Below, one piece after another: positions 44,191 through 52,612 of a stretch of 64,000 nucleotides of DNA. Origin of the DNA: Burkholderia pseudomultivorans. GTDB lineage: Bacteria > Pseudomonadota > Gammaproteobacteria > Burkholderiales > Burkholderiaceae. Below the pieces are notes generated by a model. That model searched no databases. It saw nothing but the letters and a program-made list of their open reading frames with translations, and had not been told where the DNA came from. The stretch covers positions 1-64,000 of the forward strand of contig NZ_CABVPP010000018.1 of the NCBI RefSeq assembly GCF_902499075.1. The letters run 5' to 3'. The position numbers and the translations under genes are program-made. How positions within the stretch are numbered: the first letter of the stretch is position 1; the number at the start of each line of letters is the position of its first letter.

Positions 44191-44565
44191 ATGGCTGAAC
44201 CTATTTCCACGTCGTCCGCGACGGTGGCGGCGCTCGGCGTCGCGACGCTGTCGCTGTTTCCGGGCGTCGACGCCAACGTCGTCATGGGCGCCTTCGCCGG
44301 CTCGCTGCTGTTCGTGATGACATCGGCCGATCCGTCGATCCCGAAGCGCGTCGCCTTCTTCGTGATCTCGTTCGTCGCCGGGTGCCTGACGGCCGAGCTC
44401 TTCGCGGCTGGCCTCGACGCCGTGCTGCCCGCGCGCATCGACGTCCACGCCGGCATCGGCGCGCTGATCGCCTCGGCGCTCGTCGTGAAATTGCTGCTGT
44501 GGCTGATCGCGCAGGCCGACGCGCCCGACCGGTTGCTGAACGTGTTCAAGGGGAGGGAAAAGTGA
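44191..44565 (+). CDS. Putative holin, first of two membrane lysis proteins
   Basis: 124 residues with about three predicted helices: TVAALGVATLSLFPG, RVAFFVISFVAGCLTAELFAAGL and GIGALIASALVVKLLLWLIAQA. It has a charged C-terminal tail (DAPDRLLNVFKGREK). Position between X and the endolysin, as for P2 gpY, indicates a role in timing of lysis. It overlaps the next membrane-protein gene by one base (TGATG). Confidence 0.75.
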   Translation: MAEPISTSSATVAALGVATLSLFPGVDANVVMGAFAGSLLFVMTSADPSIPKRVAFFVISFVAGCLTAELFAAGLDAVLPARIDVHAGIGALIASALVVKLLLWLIAQADAPDRLLNVFKGREK

Positions 44566-44885
44566 TGCTCACCGCCGTCTACGTGCTGCTATGCGCCGCG
44601 CTTGCGCTGCGTCTGGTGATCTTTCGCCGGCGCGGGAGCGCTCACCGACCGCTCGCTTCGTGCCTGGCCTACGCACTGGCGGTGGCCGCCGGCGCCGCGC
44701 CGATCCGCGCCGCGTTCGGCGCGCTGCCGCCGGCGGATCTGGCGGACACCGTCCTCGTCGGCGTCCTGTGCCTGGCCGTGTACGGCGTACGCGGCAACGT
44801 CGTCGAACTGTTCCACCGCGGCAATCCGCGCGACTCGCTGATCGCGCGCGTGCTGCAGTTCAAACCGCGGGGGCGCCATGTATAA
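44565..44885 (+). CDS. Second holin-like protein (three-helix phage holin type)
   Basis: 106 residues with three helices: MLTAVYVLLCAALALRLVIF, CLAYALAVAAGAAPIRAAFGAL and ADTVLVGVLCLAVYGVRGNVVELF. It matches the pattern of the putative 3TM holin family of phage and prophage lysis cassettes. It may be holin or antiholin to the preceding gene. It overlaps the endolysin gene by 8 bp. Confidence 0.75.
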   Translation: MLTAVYVLLCAALALRLVIFRRRGSAHRPLASCLAYALAVAAGAAPIRAAFGALPPADLADTVLVGVLCLAVYGVRGNVVELFHRGNPRDSLIARVLQFKPRGRHV

Positions 44886-45678
44886 GACCCTTCGCCTCGG
44901 CGACCGCGGCGCCGACGTCGCCTACCTGCAGCGTCAGCTCGTCGCCGCCGGCGCGCGCATCGACGCCGACGCGATCTACGGCAGCGCAACGCGCGGCGCC
45001 GTGGTCGCGTTTCAGGCGTCGCACGGCCTGGTCGCCGACGGCATCGCCGGCCCGAAGACGTGGGCGACACTGGTAGCCGGCCGGCGCGATCCGCGGCACC
45101 TGACTGATGCGGATCTGCAGCGCGCGGCCGATCGGCTGAAGGTCGATCTCGCGGCCGTGCGCGCAGTCAATGAAGTCGAGTCGCGCGGCGCCGGCTTTCT
45201 GCCGGACGGCCGTCCCGTGATCCTGTTCGAGCGGCACATCATGTATCGGCAGCTCGCGGCCGCCGGCCTGGACGCCGACGCGCTCGCGGCGAAGTATCCG
45301 GGCGTCGTCAACCCGAAGCCCGGTGGCTACGCCGGCGGCACGGCGGAATACGCGCGCCTGGCGACCGCGTCGCAAATTTCCGCCGCGTGCGCACTCGAAG
45401 CGGCGAGCTGGGGCGGGTTCCAAATCATGGGCTTTCACTGGAACCTGCTCGGCTATCCGGACGTGTTCTCGTTCGTCGAGGCGATGAAGGTCAGCGAAGC
45501 CGAGCACCTCGAGGCGTTCGTGCGCTTCATCCTCGCCGACAAGGCGCTGCTCGCCGCGTTGCGCGGTCTGAAATGGGCGAAGTTCGCCGAGCTGTACAAC
45601 GGCCGCGATTACGCCGATCACCTGTACGACGTGAAGCTCGAACGGGCGTTCGCTCGCTACAGCCGGGTGGCCGCATGA
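44878..45678 (+). CDS. Modular endolysin: PG-binding domain plus N-acetylmuramidase (DUF3380)
   Basis: 266 residues. A PG_binding_1 domain spans about 5-65 (LRLGDRGADVAYLQRQL, YGSATRGAVVAFQASHGLVADGIAGPKTW). A muramidase domain of the DUF3380 type spans about 85-260, with the likely catalytic Glu101 in NEVESRGAGF and FERHIMYRQL. It has no signal peptide or SAR helix, so it needs a holin to reach the wall. The N-terminal binding domain is the arrangement seen in several Gram-negative phage muramidases. Confidence 0.92.
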   Translation: MYKTLRLGDRGADVAYLQRQLVAAGARIDADAIYGSATRGAVVAFQASHGLVADGIAGPKTWATLVAGRRDPRHLTDADLQRAADRLKVDLAAVRAVNEVESRGAGFLPDGRPVILFERHIMYRQLAAAGLDADALAAKYPGVVNPKPGGYAGGTAEYARLATASQISAACALEAASWGGFQIMGFHWNLLGYPDVFSFVEAMKVSEAEHLEAFVRFILADKALLAALRGLKWAKFAELYNGRDYADHLYDVKLERAFARYSRVAA

Positions 45679-46166
45679 CCATCAGCACCCGCCTCTTCGT
45701 CGCCGGCGCGATCGCGCTCGCCGGCGCGGCCGCCGTCATCGCTATCCAGCATGCCCGCCTGATCAGCGCCGGCCAGCGCGTCGACGCGCTGGAACGCGAC
45801 GTGCGTAATCGGACAGCCGAGCGCGACGCGGCGCGCCGCGACGTCAAGGTCGTCACGCAGTACGTTGACCGTGTCCAGGTCGTCCGCGAGAAGGGCGACA
45901 CCATCGTCAAGGAGGTTCCGGTTTATGTGGACCGCGAAGCGGATCGTGCCTGCGTTGTTCCTGTCGGCTTTGTGCGCGTGCACGACGCAGCAGCCACCAA
46001 CGTGCCGGTGGGCAATCCCGGAAGCGCTGATGCGGCCGCCGCGGGCGTTACGCTCTCTGCCGTCGCCGCAACCGTCGCCGGCAACTACACCACCTGCCAC
46101 GAAAACGCCGAGCAGCTGATCGCGCTGCAGGCGCGCGTGCGCGACATCGAGCAGGAGGCGCCGTGA
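45675..46166 (+). CDS. Rz: Rz-like inner-membrane spanin
   Basis: 163 residues. The N-terminal signal anchor (LFVAGAIALAGAAAVIAIQ) is followed by a coiled-coil periplasmic domain (AGQRVDALERDVRNRTAERDAARRD) and a Cys pair further on. It disrupts the outer membrane at the end of lysis together with Rz1. It overlaps the endolysin stop (ATGA) and contains an embedded lipoprotein gene in another frame. Confidence 0.88.
   Translation: MTISTRLFVAGAIALAGAAAVIAIQHARLISAGQRVDALERDVRNRTAERDAARRDVKVVTQYVDRVQVVREKGDTIVKEVPVYVDREADRACVVPVGFVRVHDAAATNVPVGNPGSADAAAAGVTLSAVAATVAGNYTTCHENAEQLIALQARVRDIEQEAP
45925..46119 (+). CDS. Rz1: Rz1-like outer-membrane spanin lipoprotein, embedded in Rz
   Basis: 64 residues, +1 frame inside Rz. 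Signal sequence MWTAKRIVPALFLSALCAC ends in lipobox LCAC (Cys19), then a short Pro-rich mature part, as in o-spanins. A near-perfect ribosome site AAGGAGG lies nine bases before the ATG, although it is inside the Rz coding sequence. That argues the overlapping gene is genuine and not a chance frame. Confidence 0.88.
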   Translation: MWTAKRIVPALFLSALCACTTQQPPTCRWAIPEALMRPPRALRSLPSPQPSPATTPPATKTPSS

Positions 46167-46573
46167 ATAAACCGAACAGCCTGCGCGCGGCGCTCACGGC
46201 CGCCCTGCCCGAGTTCGCCCGCGATCCGGACCGGCTGCACATCTTCATCGAACACGGGTCGATTGCCGTCACCGCGGCGAACTCGCTGTCGTTCGAGTAT
46301 GCGTACACGCTGGACATCGTCGTAACCGACTACGCGGGCCACTCGGATCACCTGATGGTGCCGATCATTGCCTGGCTGAAGATCCACCAGCCCGAGCTGT
46401 TGCTGAACCGCGACCTCTGCCGCGACGGGTTCAAGTTCCAGGCCGAGCTGCTCGACAACGGGAAATCCGACGTCGAGATCCTGCTGAAGCTGACCGAGCG
46501 CGTCGGTGTTACCGAGCGACCGGACGGCTACGAGATTCGGCACTTCGGCGAGCCGCCGATCGCGGGGACGTGA
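46163..46573 (+). CDS. R: Tail completion protein R (P2 gpR)
   Basis: 136 residues with the gpR pattern NSLRAALTAALPEFARDPDRLHIFIEHG and FEYAYTLDIVVTDYAGHSDHLMVPIIAWLKIHQPELL. It acts in tail completion and head-tail joining. The start is GTG overlapping the Rz stop (GTGA), and the stop overlaps S. Confidence 0.92.
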   Translation: MNKPNSLRAALTAALPEFARDPDRLHIFIEHGSIAVTAANSLSFEYAYTLDIVVTDYAGHSDHLMVPIIAWLKIHQPELLLNRDLCRDGFKFQAELLDNGKSDVEILLKLTERVGVTERPDGYEIRHFGEPPIAGT

Positions 46574-47022
46574 TGGCCGATCGTCTGTCCCGCGTCGAGG
46601 AATGGGCCTCGGCCTTGCTCGGCCAGCTCACGAGCGCGCAGCGTGCGCGCTTGGCGAAAGAACTTGCGGAGGAACTGCGCCGGCGCCAGTCGCGCCGCAT
46701 CGCCGAAGCGCGCAACCCGGACGGCAGCCGCTATGCGCCGCGCAAGCCGCAGGCGCGGCGCAAGAAAGGCCGCATCCGGCGCGCAATGTTCGCGAAGCTG
46801 CGCACCGCCCGCTTCCTCAAGACCACCTCGAGCGCCGACGCGTCGGTGCTGCATTTCACGCGCGACGTCGAGCGCATCGCACGCGTGCATCAGGAGGGCC
46901 TGCGCGATCGGGTGCAGCGCGACGGTCCGATCGTGCAATATCCAGCGCGCGAGTTGCTCGGTCTTGCCGACGCAGATGTGGCACGGATTACGGACGTCGT
47001 CCTCGACTTTCTGTCGCGATAG
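46573..47022 (+). CDS. S: Tail completion/virion morphogenesis protein S (P2 gpS)
   Basis: 149 residues, with SRVEEWASALLGQLTSAQRARLAKELAEELRRRQSRRI and a basic center (RYAPRKPQARRKKGRIRRAMF). It matches the phage virion-morphogenesis family and is required to finish the tail. Either GTG 46570 or ATG 46573 could start it; the ATG overlaps the R stop by one base. It is the last gene before the V late promoter. Confidence 0.9.
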   Translation: MADRLSRVEEWASALLGQLTSAQRARLAKELAEELRRRQSRRIAEARNPDGSRYAPRKPQARRKKGRIRRAMFAKLRTARFLKTTSSADASVLHFTRDVERIARVHQEGLRDRVQRDGPIVQYPARELLGLADADVARITDVVLDFLSR

Positions 47023-47053
47023 CCCGCGCCCGACCGGTCTGGTGCTGGGTTCG

Positions 47054-47078
47054 AGTTGTGCGCGTGCCGTGTACAACC
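47054..47078. promoter_or_regulatory. Probable Ogr-dependent late promoter site before V
   Basis: AGTTGT-N13-ACAACC, the same 25-bp dyad as at 40481 and 53567, 43 bp before the V start. P2 also has a late promoter upstream of V. Confidence 0.75.
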
Positions 47079-47121
47079 ATTTCCGCGTGATCCTCTCCCG
47101 CGCGCGCGGCATCCTTGCCGC

Positions 47122-47754
47122 ATGGATGATTTTGCTGACCTGAACCGCCGCCTCGAAAGCCTGCTGCGCGAGGGCACCGTGATCGACGTCGACCATGATG
47201 CCCGCCGCGTGCGCGTGGAATCCGGCGGCCTGCAAACCGATTGGATCCGCTGGCTCGCGCAGCGAACCGGCGCCAGCGTCGAATGGGATCCGCCATCGAT
47301 CGGCGAGCCCGGTCTGCTGCTTTGCCCGTCGGGCGAGCCGACGACCGGCCTATTCCTGCCCGGCGTGTACTGCGACGGTCACGACGCGCCGAGCTCGAAC
47401 CCGAACGAACATGTGCGCGTCTATGCGGATGGCGCCCGCGTCGCGTACGACGCTCAGACCGGCCATCTCACTGTGACCGGCATCAAGACCGCAACGGTCC
47501 AGGGCAGCGGCACGCTCACGTTCGACATGCCGAAGGTCGTCTTCACCGGTGACGTGACGATCGAGGGCGCGGGCACCGTCATGAAGCTGCTGTCGTACAT
47601 GGCCGGCCTCGCGGGCGAAGGCGGCGACGTCGGCACTGTCCTGCGCGGCAACATCACGCACGAAGGCGGCACGCTGCGTTCGAACGGCGTGTCGGTCGAC
47701 CAACACGATCACGTCGATTCGATGGGCGGCACCACGTCGAAGGGGCACGGATGA
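47122..47754 (+). CDS. V: Baseplate spike protein V (P2 gpV)
   Basis: 210 residues, beginning DDFADLNRRLESLLREGTV, then an OB-fold (IDVDHDARRVRVESGG, WLAQRTGASVEWDPPSIGEPGLLL). A repeat-rich beta region leads to a C-terminal HDHVDSMGG with histidines likely to bind the tip iron, as in P2 gpV. It punctures the outer membrane on tail contraction. A longer frame upstream passes through the late-promoter dyad and is rejected. It overlaps W by ATGA. Confidence 0.93.
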   Translation: MDDFADLNRRLESLLREGTVIDVDHDARRVRVESGGLQTDWIRWLAQRTGASVEWDPPSIGEPGLLLCPSGEPTTGLFLPGVYCDGHDAPSSNPNEHVRVYADGARVAYDAQTGHLTVTGIKTATVQGSGTLTFDMPKVVFTGDVTIEGAGTVMKLLSYMAGLAGEGGDVGTVLRGNITHEGGTLRSNGVSVDQHDHVDSMGGTTSKGHG

Positions 47755-48128
47755 TCGGCATGAACGCACGCACCGGCCGCACGGTCGCGAATCAGGCGCA
47801 CATCGAACAATCCGCCGCCGACATTCTGTTCACGCCGCTGGGCACGCGCGTCATGCGCCGCGACTACGGGTCGCTGCTTCCCGAGCTGATCGACGGCCCC
47901 ATCAATCCGCTCATGCGCATGCGTGTGATGGCCGCGTCCGTCATGGCGCTGGCCCGCTGGGAACCACGCATTCAGGTCAATCAAGTGGATTTCGCAAGCA
48001 CCGGCATCGACGGCGGCGCCGTGCTTGAGGTGCACGGCGAGCGCACGGACGGCCCGCGCGCCGGCACGCCCTTCTCCATGCGTCTGCCGACGATGGGCGG
48101 TCGCGCCACCGGGCGAGGCACGGCATGA
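47751..48128 (+). CDS. W: Baseplate assembly protein W (P2 gpW, gp25-like)
   Basis: 125 residues with the gp25-like core QSAADILFTPLGTRVMRRDYGSLLPELIDGPINPL. It initiates the sheath at the baseplate, like T4 gp25 and T6SS TssE. It is coupled to V and J by 4-bp ATGA overlaps. Confidence 0.94.
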   Translation: MIGMNARTGRTVANQAHIEQSAADILFTPLGTRVMRRDYGSLLPELIDGPINPLMRMRVMAASVMALARWEPRIQVNQVDFASTGIDGGAVLEVHGERTDGPRAGTPFSMRLPTMGGRATGRGTA

Positions 48129-49030
48129 GAACCACCCCGATCGATCTGTCGCAGCTGCCGGCGCCGGACATCGTCGAGGAGCTCGACTACGAAACCATCC
48201 TCGCCGAGAAGAAGGCCCGGCTCATTTCCCTGTACCCGAAGGAACAGCAGGACGAGATCGCGGCCGCGCTCGAGCTCGAATCCGAGCCGATGGTCAAACT
48301 GCTGCAGGAAGGCGCATACGAAAAAATGCTGCTGCTCGCGCTGGTGAACGAGAAGGCGCGCGGCTTGCTGCTCGCGTACGCGAAGCGCACGACGCTGGAG
48401 CACATCGGCGCGCTGTTCGATGTCGAACGTCTGCTGATCTCGGCCGGCGACCCGGACAACGGCATCGATCCGGTCTACGAGGACGACGACAGCCTGCGCG
48501 AGCGCATCCAGCTCGCGCCGCGCGGCTTTTCGGTAGCCGGCCCCGACGATGCGTACGTGTTCCACGCACGCGCGGCGGATGGGCGTGTGAAGGCGGCAAC
48601 CGCCTACAGCCCGTCGCCGTGCGTGATGATCGTCACGATCCTATCGCGCGAAGGCGACGGCACGGCCAGCGAGGAACTGCTCGGCATCGTCCGGAAGAAC
48701 CTCGAAAAGAAGCGCCCGCAGGCCGACGAGGTCATTGTCCAGAGCGCGAAGATCGTGCCGTACGCGATCCGCGCGACGCTGCGCTTCTTCAACGGACCGG
48801 ACCGCGCCGTTGCGATCGCTGCGTCGCGGAAGAACGCCCAGCAGTTCGCAGATGCCATGCACCGTCCTGGTTCCGAGATCACGCTGGACGGCCTGTATGC
48901 ATCAATGCGCGTGGCCGGCGTCCAGAAGGTGCTGCTCGACACGCCGGCCAACGGCGTGCCGATCGCGATCGACGAGGCGCCGTACTGCACCGGTATCGAG
49001 CTGATCGACGGCGGGGTAGCCGATGAATAA
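48125..49030 (+). CDS. J: Baseplate J-like protein (P2 gpJ)
   Basis: 301 residues with the baseplate_J signature PDDAYVFHARAADGRVKAATAYSPSPCVMIVTILSREGDGTAS. The N-terminus is IVEELDYETILAEKKARLISLYP. It forms the wedge periphery that carries gpI and the fibres. It overlaps I by 8 bp. Length and order match P2. Confidence 0.95.
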   Translation: MRTTPIDLSQLPAPDIVEELDYETILAEKKARLISLYPKEQQDEIAAALELESEPMVKLLQEGAYEKMLLLALVNEKARGLLLAYAKRTTLEHIGALFDVERLLISAGDPDNGIDPVYEDDDSLRERIQLAPRGFSVAGPDDAYVFHARAADGRVKAATAYSPSPCVMIVTILSREGDGTASEELLGIVRKNLEKKRPQADEVIVQSAKIVPYAIRATLRFFNGPDRAVAIAASRKNAQQFADAMHRPGSEITLDGLYASMRVAGVQKVLLDTPANGVPIAIDEAPYCTGIELIDGGVADE

Positions 49031-49577
49031 ACCGACCCGTTCACTGTTGCCGCCGAACGCGACGGCGCTCGAGCGACGCCTGGCCGAAGCCAATGCGGAC
49101 CTGCTCGACATCCCGGTCGAGCTCGACACGCTGATGGACCCGGACCGGATCCCGCTGCGCTCTCTGCCGTGGCTCGCGTGGCACATGGGCGTGGACACGT
49201 GGCGCGACGAATGGCCCGAGCAGGTAAAGCGCGCGCGCGTGAAGTCGGCCATCCGCATCGCGCGCAAAAAGGGCACGGCCGATGCCGTGCGCGAAGTCTG
49301 CGCGTCGTTCGGCGCGAACGTCGTGATGCGCGAATGGTTCGAGATGACGCCGCGCGGCGTGCCGGGCACGTTCGAGATCGTGATGACGGTAGGCAGTCGT
49401 GAAGGCGTGCCGGCCACCGCGCAGTACGTCGCCGACATTCGCGCCGAAGTCGATCGGGCGAAGCGGGGAACCGCGCACTACATCTTCAAGCAAGGCTACA
49501 GCGCGATCGGCACGCAGCACGTCGGCGCGGGTGCACGCGCCGCGGTCTATCGCCGGCTGTCCCTCTCGGAAACCTGA
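49023..49577 (+). CDS. I: Tail protein I (P2 gpI)
   Basis: 184 residues with LLPPNATALERRLAEANADLLDIPVELDTLMDPDRIPLRSLPWLAWHMGVDTW, the tail_P2_I hallmark, followed by AIRIARKKGTADAVREVCASFGA. It connects the baseplate to the tail fibre gpH. It is coupled to J by overlap; the H start follows two bases after the stop. Confidence 0.94.
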   Translation: MNKPTRSLLPPNATALERRLAEANADLLDIPVELDTLMDPDRIPLRSLPWLAWHMGVDTWRDEWPEQVKRARVKSAIRIARKKGTADAVREVCASFGANVVMREWFEMTPRGVPGTFEIVMTVGSREGVPATAQYVADIRAEVDRAKRGTAHYIFKQGYSAIGTQHVGAGARAAVYRRLSLSET

Positions 49578-49579
49578 AC

Positions 49580-51190
49580 ATGGCTGGAAACCTCATCAAC
49601 ATTACCGACGCCGGACGCGCGGCGCTCGTCGCAGCTGGCAATACCGGCACGGTTGCCCGCCGCGTGACCGAAGTCGGTCTCGGCACCGCGGCATTCACCT
49701 TCGACAAGGGCATGAAAACCATGCCCGCCGAGCGCAAACGCGTGACCACGTTCGGCGGCGAAAACGTCGCGCCCGATACAGTGCATGTCGTCATCCAGGA
49801 CGACACCGACGATCAGTATTCGCTGTTCGCGTACGGTCTGTACCTCGACAACGGTGTGCTCTTCGGCGTCTACGTTCAGGACACGCCCATTCTGGAAAAG
49901 TCTCCGGCGGCGATGATGCTGCTTGCGAGCGACATCGTATTCAAGTCGATCGACGCATCGCAGCTCCAGTTCGGCCCCGCCACGTTCCTGAACCCACCGG
50001 CGACGATGGACCGCAAGGGCGTCGTCGAGCTCGCGACGACGGAAGAGGTCGCCGCAGGCACTGACGCGACGCGCGCCGTGACGCCGGCTACGCTCAAGCC
50101 ACGGCTCGACGCGAAGGCCAATCTTTCGGGCGCAGACTTCACGGGCCGCGTCAGCACACGGGACGTCGTGCATCTCGCGTCGGCACCGGGCGGAACCGGC
50201 GCGATTCTCGGCGCCGGCAATGGTGATGGTGCATCCGCCTCGATGACCAACGTCGCGTTGCGTTCGTGGTATGGAATCGGGTTCGCGCCGACGATCGACG
50301 GCATGCCCGTACCGCGAACGGAATTTTCGCACTGGTTCGATACGCGTACCGGCAATACCGGCTTTCGCGGCACGCTCGACGTCGGCGGCCTCATCACGGC
50401 GCAAACGCCGCCATCGGGCGACGCATCGAAGCGCGTGCCAACGACCGAATGGGTTGTCGCGGCGATCGCGTCGGCCGGCATCGGCACGATCGTGTTCGAG
50501 CCGCGCACCAGCGTGCGCGCCGGCTTTCTGAAGTTGAACGGCGCGCTCGTCAATCGCAGCGACTATCCCGCGCTGTGGGCGTACGCACAGGCGAGCGGCG
50601 CGCTCGTCGCCGAGTCGGCGTGGGGGCAGAACAATTGGGGGTGTTTCTCGACGGGCGACGGCGCGACGACGTTCCGTCTGCCCGAGCTGCGCGGCGAATT
50701 CTTGCGCTGCTGGGACGACGGCCGCGGCGCGGATTCTGCGCGCGGGATTGGCACTTTCCAGAGCTTCCAGAACGCATGGCACGCGCACGGGGCATCGTCG
50801 GCAGCCGTCGGCGACCATACGCACGGCGCCTGGACGGACGCGCAAGGCTGGCATGGCCACCACGGCTGGACGGGCGGCGGTGGCGGACACAATCACAACA
50901 ACGGGATCTTCAGCCGCCTGCTTCGGCCGCCTTACGGTGGGTCGCTGACAGGTTCCGACCAGGCCGGTAGCGGCTCCGAGCAGGCGGTCGGTGCAGGCGA
51001 TTCGGCCGACATCGCGTGGTCCGGCGATCACGCACACGAGTTCAATACCGAAGGCTCCGGCACGCATGGCCACAACGTCGGAATCGGCGGCGCCGGCGCA
51101 CACGCGCATGCCATTACCGTGAATGGGGACGGCGGCAACGAGGCCCGTCCCCGGAACATCGCCATGCTCGCCATGATTCGCGCTTACTGA
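49580..51190 (+). CDS. H: Tail fibre protein with collar domain and His-rich tip (P2 gpH-type)
   Basis: 536 residues. The N-terminal tail-attachment domain (DUF3751-like, about 1-160) includes INITDAGRAALVAAGNTGTVARRVTEVGLG. The middle has T-rich repeats, then a phage-collar domain (about 320-380: GFLKLNGALVNRSDYPALWAYAQ, RLPELRGEFLRCWDDGRG). The C-terminus has many HxH pairs (HAHG, HTHG, HNHN, HGHN, HAHA), as in metal-bound fibre tips. It determines host range and should recognise a Burkholderia surface glycan. Confidence 0.92.
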   Translation: MAGNLINITDAGRAALVAAGNTGTVARRVTEVGLGTAAFTFDKGMKTMPAERKRVTTFGGENVAPDTVHVVIQDDTDDQYSLFAYGLYLDNGVLFGVYVQDTPILEKSPAAMMLLASDIVFKSIDASQLQFGPATFLNPPATMDRKGVVELATTEEVAAGTDATRAVTPATLKPRLDAKANLSGADFTGRVSTRDVVHLASAPGGTGAILGAGNGDGASASMTNVALRSWYGIGFAPTIDGMPVPRTEFSHWFDTRTGNTGFRGTLDVGGLITAQTPPSGDASKRVPTTEWVVAAIASAGIGTIVFEPRTSVRAGFLKLNGALVNRSDYPALWAYAQASGALVAESAWGQNNWGCFSTGDGATTFRLPELRGEFLRCWDDGRGADSARGIGTFQSFQNAWHAHGASSAAVGDHTHGAWTDAQGWHGHHGWTGGGGGHNHNNGIFSRLLRPPYGGSLTGSDQAGSGSEQAVGAGDSADIAWSGDHAHEFNTEGSGTHGHNVGIGGAGAHAHAITVNGDGGNEARPRNIAMLAMIRAY

Positions 51191-51199
51191 AACGACACT

Positions 51200-52036
51200 A
51201 TGCTTATCCATCAATACGACGCCGAAACCGGACAGTACATCTCCAGCCACCTCGCCGACGTGGATCCGAAGAATCCGAATCGCTGGCTCGTGCCAGCGTT
51301 CAGTACGCTCGATCCACTGCCGGAGCGCACGCCGCGCACCTGGCCGTTTTACCGTAACGGTGCGTGGGCGCTCCTGCCTGATCACCGCGGGCAAGTTCTG
51401 TATCGACAGGACACCGGCGAGCCGGCCGAAATCCTTGCCGCGGGCACGACGCCGGAAGCACAGGGGCTCACCGAAATCCCGCGCCCGTCGCCCGAGCACG
51501 TGTGGCGCGACGGCGGCTGGGTCATCGATCCGGCGCTCGTCGCGCAACGAGCACGGGAAGCAGCGATGGTCGAGTTCGAATCGCGCATGGCGCGCGCGCG
51601 TCAGATGAACGCCGGCAAGGCAGACGCGTATGCGGCAGGACTGTTGTCGATGGAGGAGGTGTATTACTTCCGCGCATGGTCCGCCTATCAGCTCGATCTG
51701 GTGCGCGCGATTCAGTCGGACGGCTTCCCCGACACCGTGCATTGGCCCGACGATCCGGTTCCCTTCGAAGTCGCGTGCGAACCGGCGCTTGCGGAATTCG
51801 AGGCGCGAATGGCGAAGGCAAAGAGCTTTATCGACGGGAAAGCCGACGCGTATGCGGCAGGCGAGCTGTCGGACGAAGAGCAGTACAACTATCGCGCATG
51901 GTCTGCGTATGCCGATCGGCTCACGCATACGCTGAATCGCGAAACGTTCCCGAATGTGGTGTGGCCGAAGGAGCCGGCGCCGTATGTTGCGCCGTCGGTG
52001 CCGAGTGCGACTGCTGATGATGAAGGCGTAGCGTAA
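51200..52036 (+). CDS. G: Tail fibre assembly chaperone (P2 gpG-like), internally duplicated
   Basis: 278 residues, longer than P2 gpG. The N-terminus (YDAETGQYISSHLADVDP) is the fibre-binding part. About 60 residues are then repeated twice, from EFESRMARARQMNAGKADAYA and from EFEARMAKAKSFIDGKADAYA, each continuing to a (Y/V)HWPDDP or VVWPKEP ending. The two copies are clearly homologous. It folds the trimeric fibre gpH encoded 10 bp upstream. The duplication may fit a longer or unusual fibre. Confidence 0.87.
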   Translation: MLIHQYDAETGQYISSHLADVDPKNPNRWLVPAFSTLDPLPERTPRTWPFYRNGAWALLPDHRGQVLYRQDTGEPAEILAAGTTPEAQGLTEIPRPSPEHVWRDGGWVIDPALVAQRAREAAMVEFESRMARARQMNAGKADAYAAGLLSMEEVYYFRAWSAYQLDLVRAIQSDGFPDTVHWPDDPVPFEVACEPALAEFEARMAKAKSFIDGKADAYAAGELSDEEQYNYRAWSAYADRLTHTLNRETFPNVVWPKEPAPYVAPSVPSATADDEGVA

Positions 52037-52079
52037 GCGCTCTGAAAGAGAGGCAGTCGGCGAGTGACGCCCCAAGTCG

Positions 52080-52385
52080 TTATTTGCCGTTCTTCTCCCA
52101 CAAGCTTGCCCAGGCACGCATCTCTTCGAGATTTACGCAAACATCGCGCAGCACGCCGTCGGCTCCCCCGGGATGCAACTGATGCTTGCGCACACTGTAG
52201 AAGTCTTTGGCGAGGGAAACAATTTTTGTCGTTCGTTCAAAGCAGTAGCCGCAGTGAAGACGCATGCGGCTATGCAGTACCTCAAGCTGAGCCAAAGCGA
52301 AAGGATTCGGCTCTGCCAACTCATTGTTGCGAAAAACATTTTCCATTTCGTTTGCGATTTCACGGATAACTTTCGATGTTTTCAT
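52080..52385 (-). CDS. Antisense moron gene, hypothetical protein
   Basis: 101 residues, starting MKTSKVIREIANEMENVFRNNEL, helical, with a CGYC pair and a C-terminal EEMRAWASLWEKNGK. It runs opposite to all neighbouring late genes and has clearly lower GC, with an AGGGG ribosome site close to the ATG. These are features of a lysogenically expressed moron. No family is recognised; it could be a lysogenic-conversion or defence factor. Confidence 0.65.
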   Translation of the reverse strand: MKTSKVIREIANEMENVFRNNELAEPNPFALAQLEVLHSRMRLHCGYCFERTTKIVSLAKDFYSVRKHQLHPGGADGVLRDVCVNLEEMRAWASLWEKNGK

Positions 52386-52612
52386 TTCCCCTTCCGTTTA
52401 TTGCGGAACGCTAAGTTTGTGGCCAAATAGCAGGCAATGTCACGGCACGTCGAGCCGACAGTGATTGTACGTTTCGTTAAGGCTCAGCGCATATGTGTCT
52501 TAATTCGCAATCGTTTTACGGATACGTTTTTTTAAACTTTCGATCCCTTTATCTAACGACGACGTCACCACGCAGTAACAACCGCCGCTGGGAGCACATC
52601 CAGACTTGCCAG

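Noticed and set aside
49547-52117. Long minus-strand frame opposite tail fibre and chaperone genes
   Set aside because: No recognisable domain, no ribosome site; it is a shadow of genes H and G.
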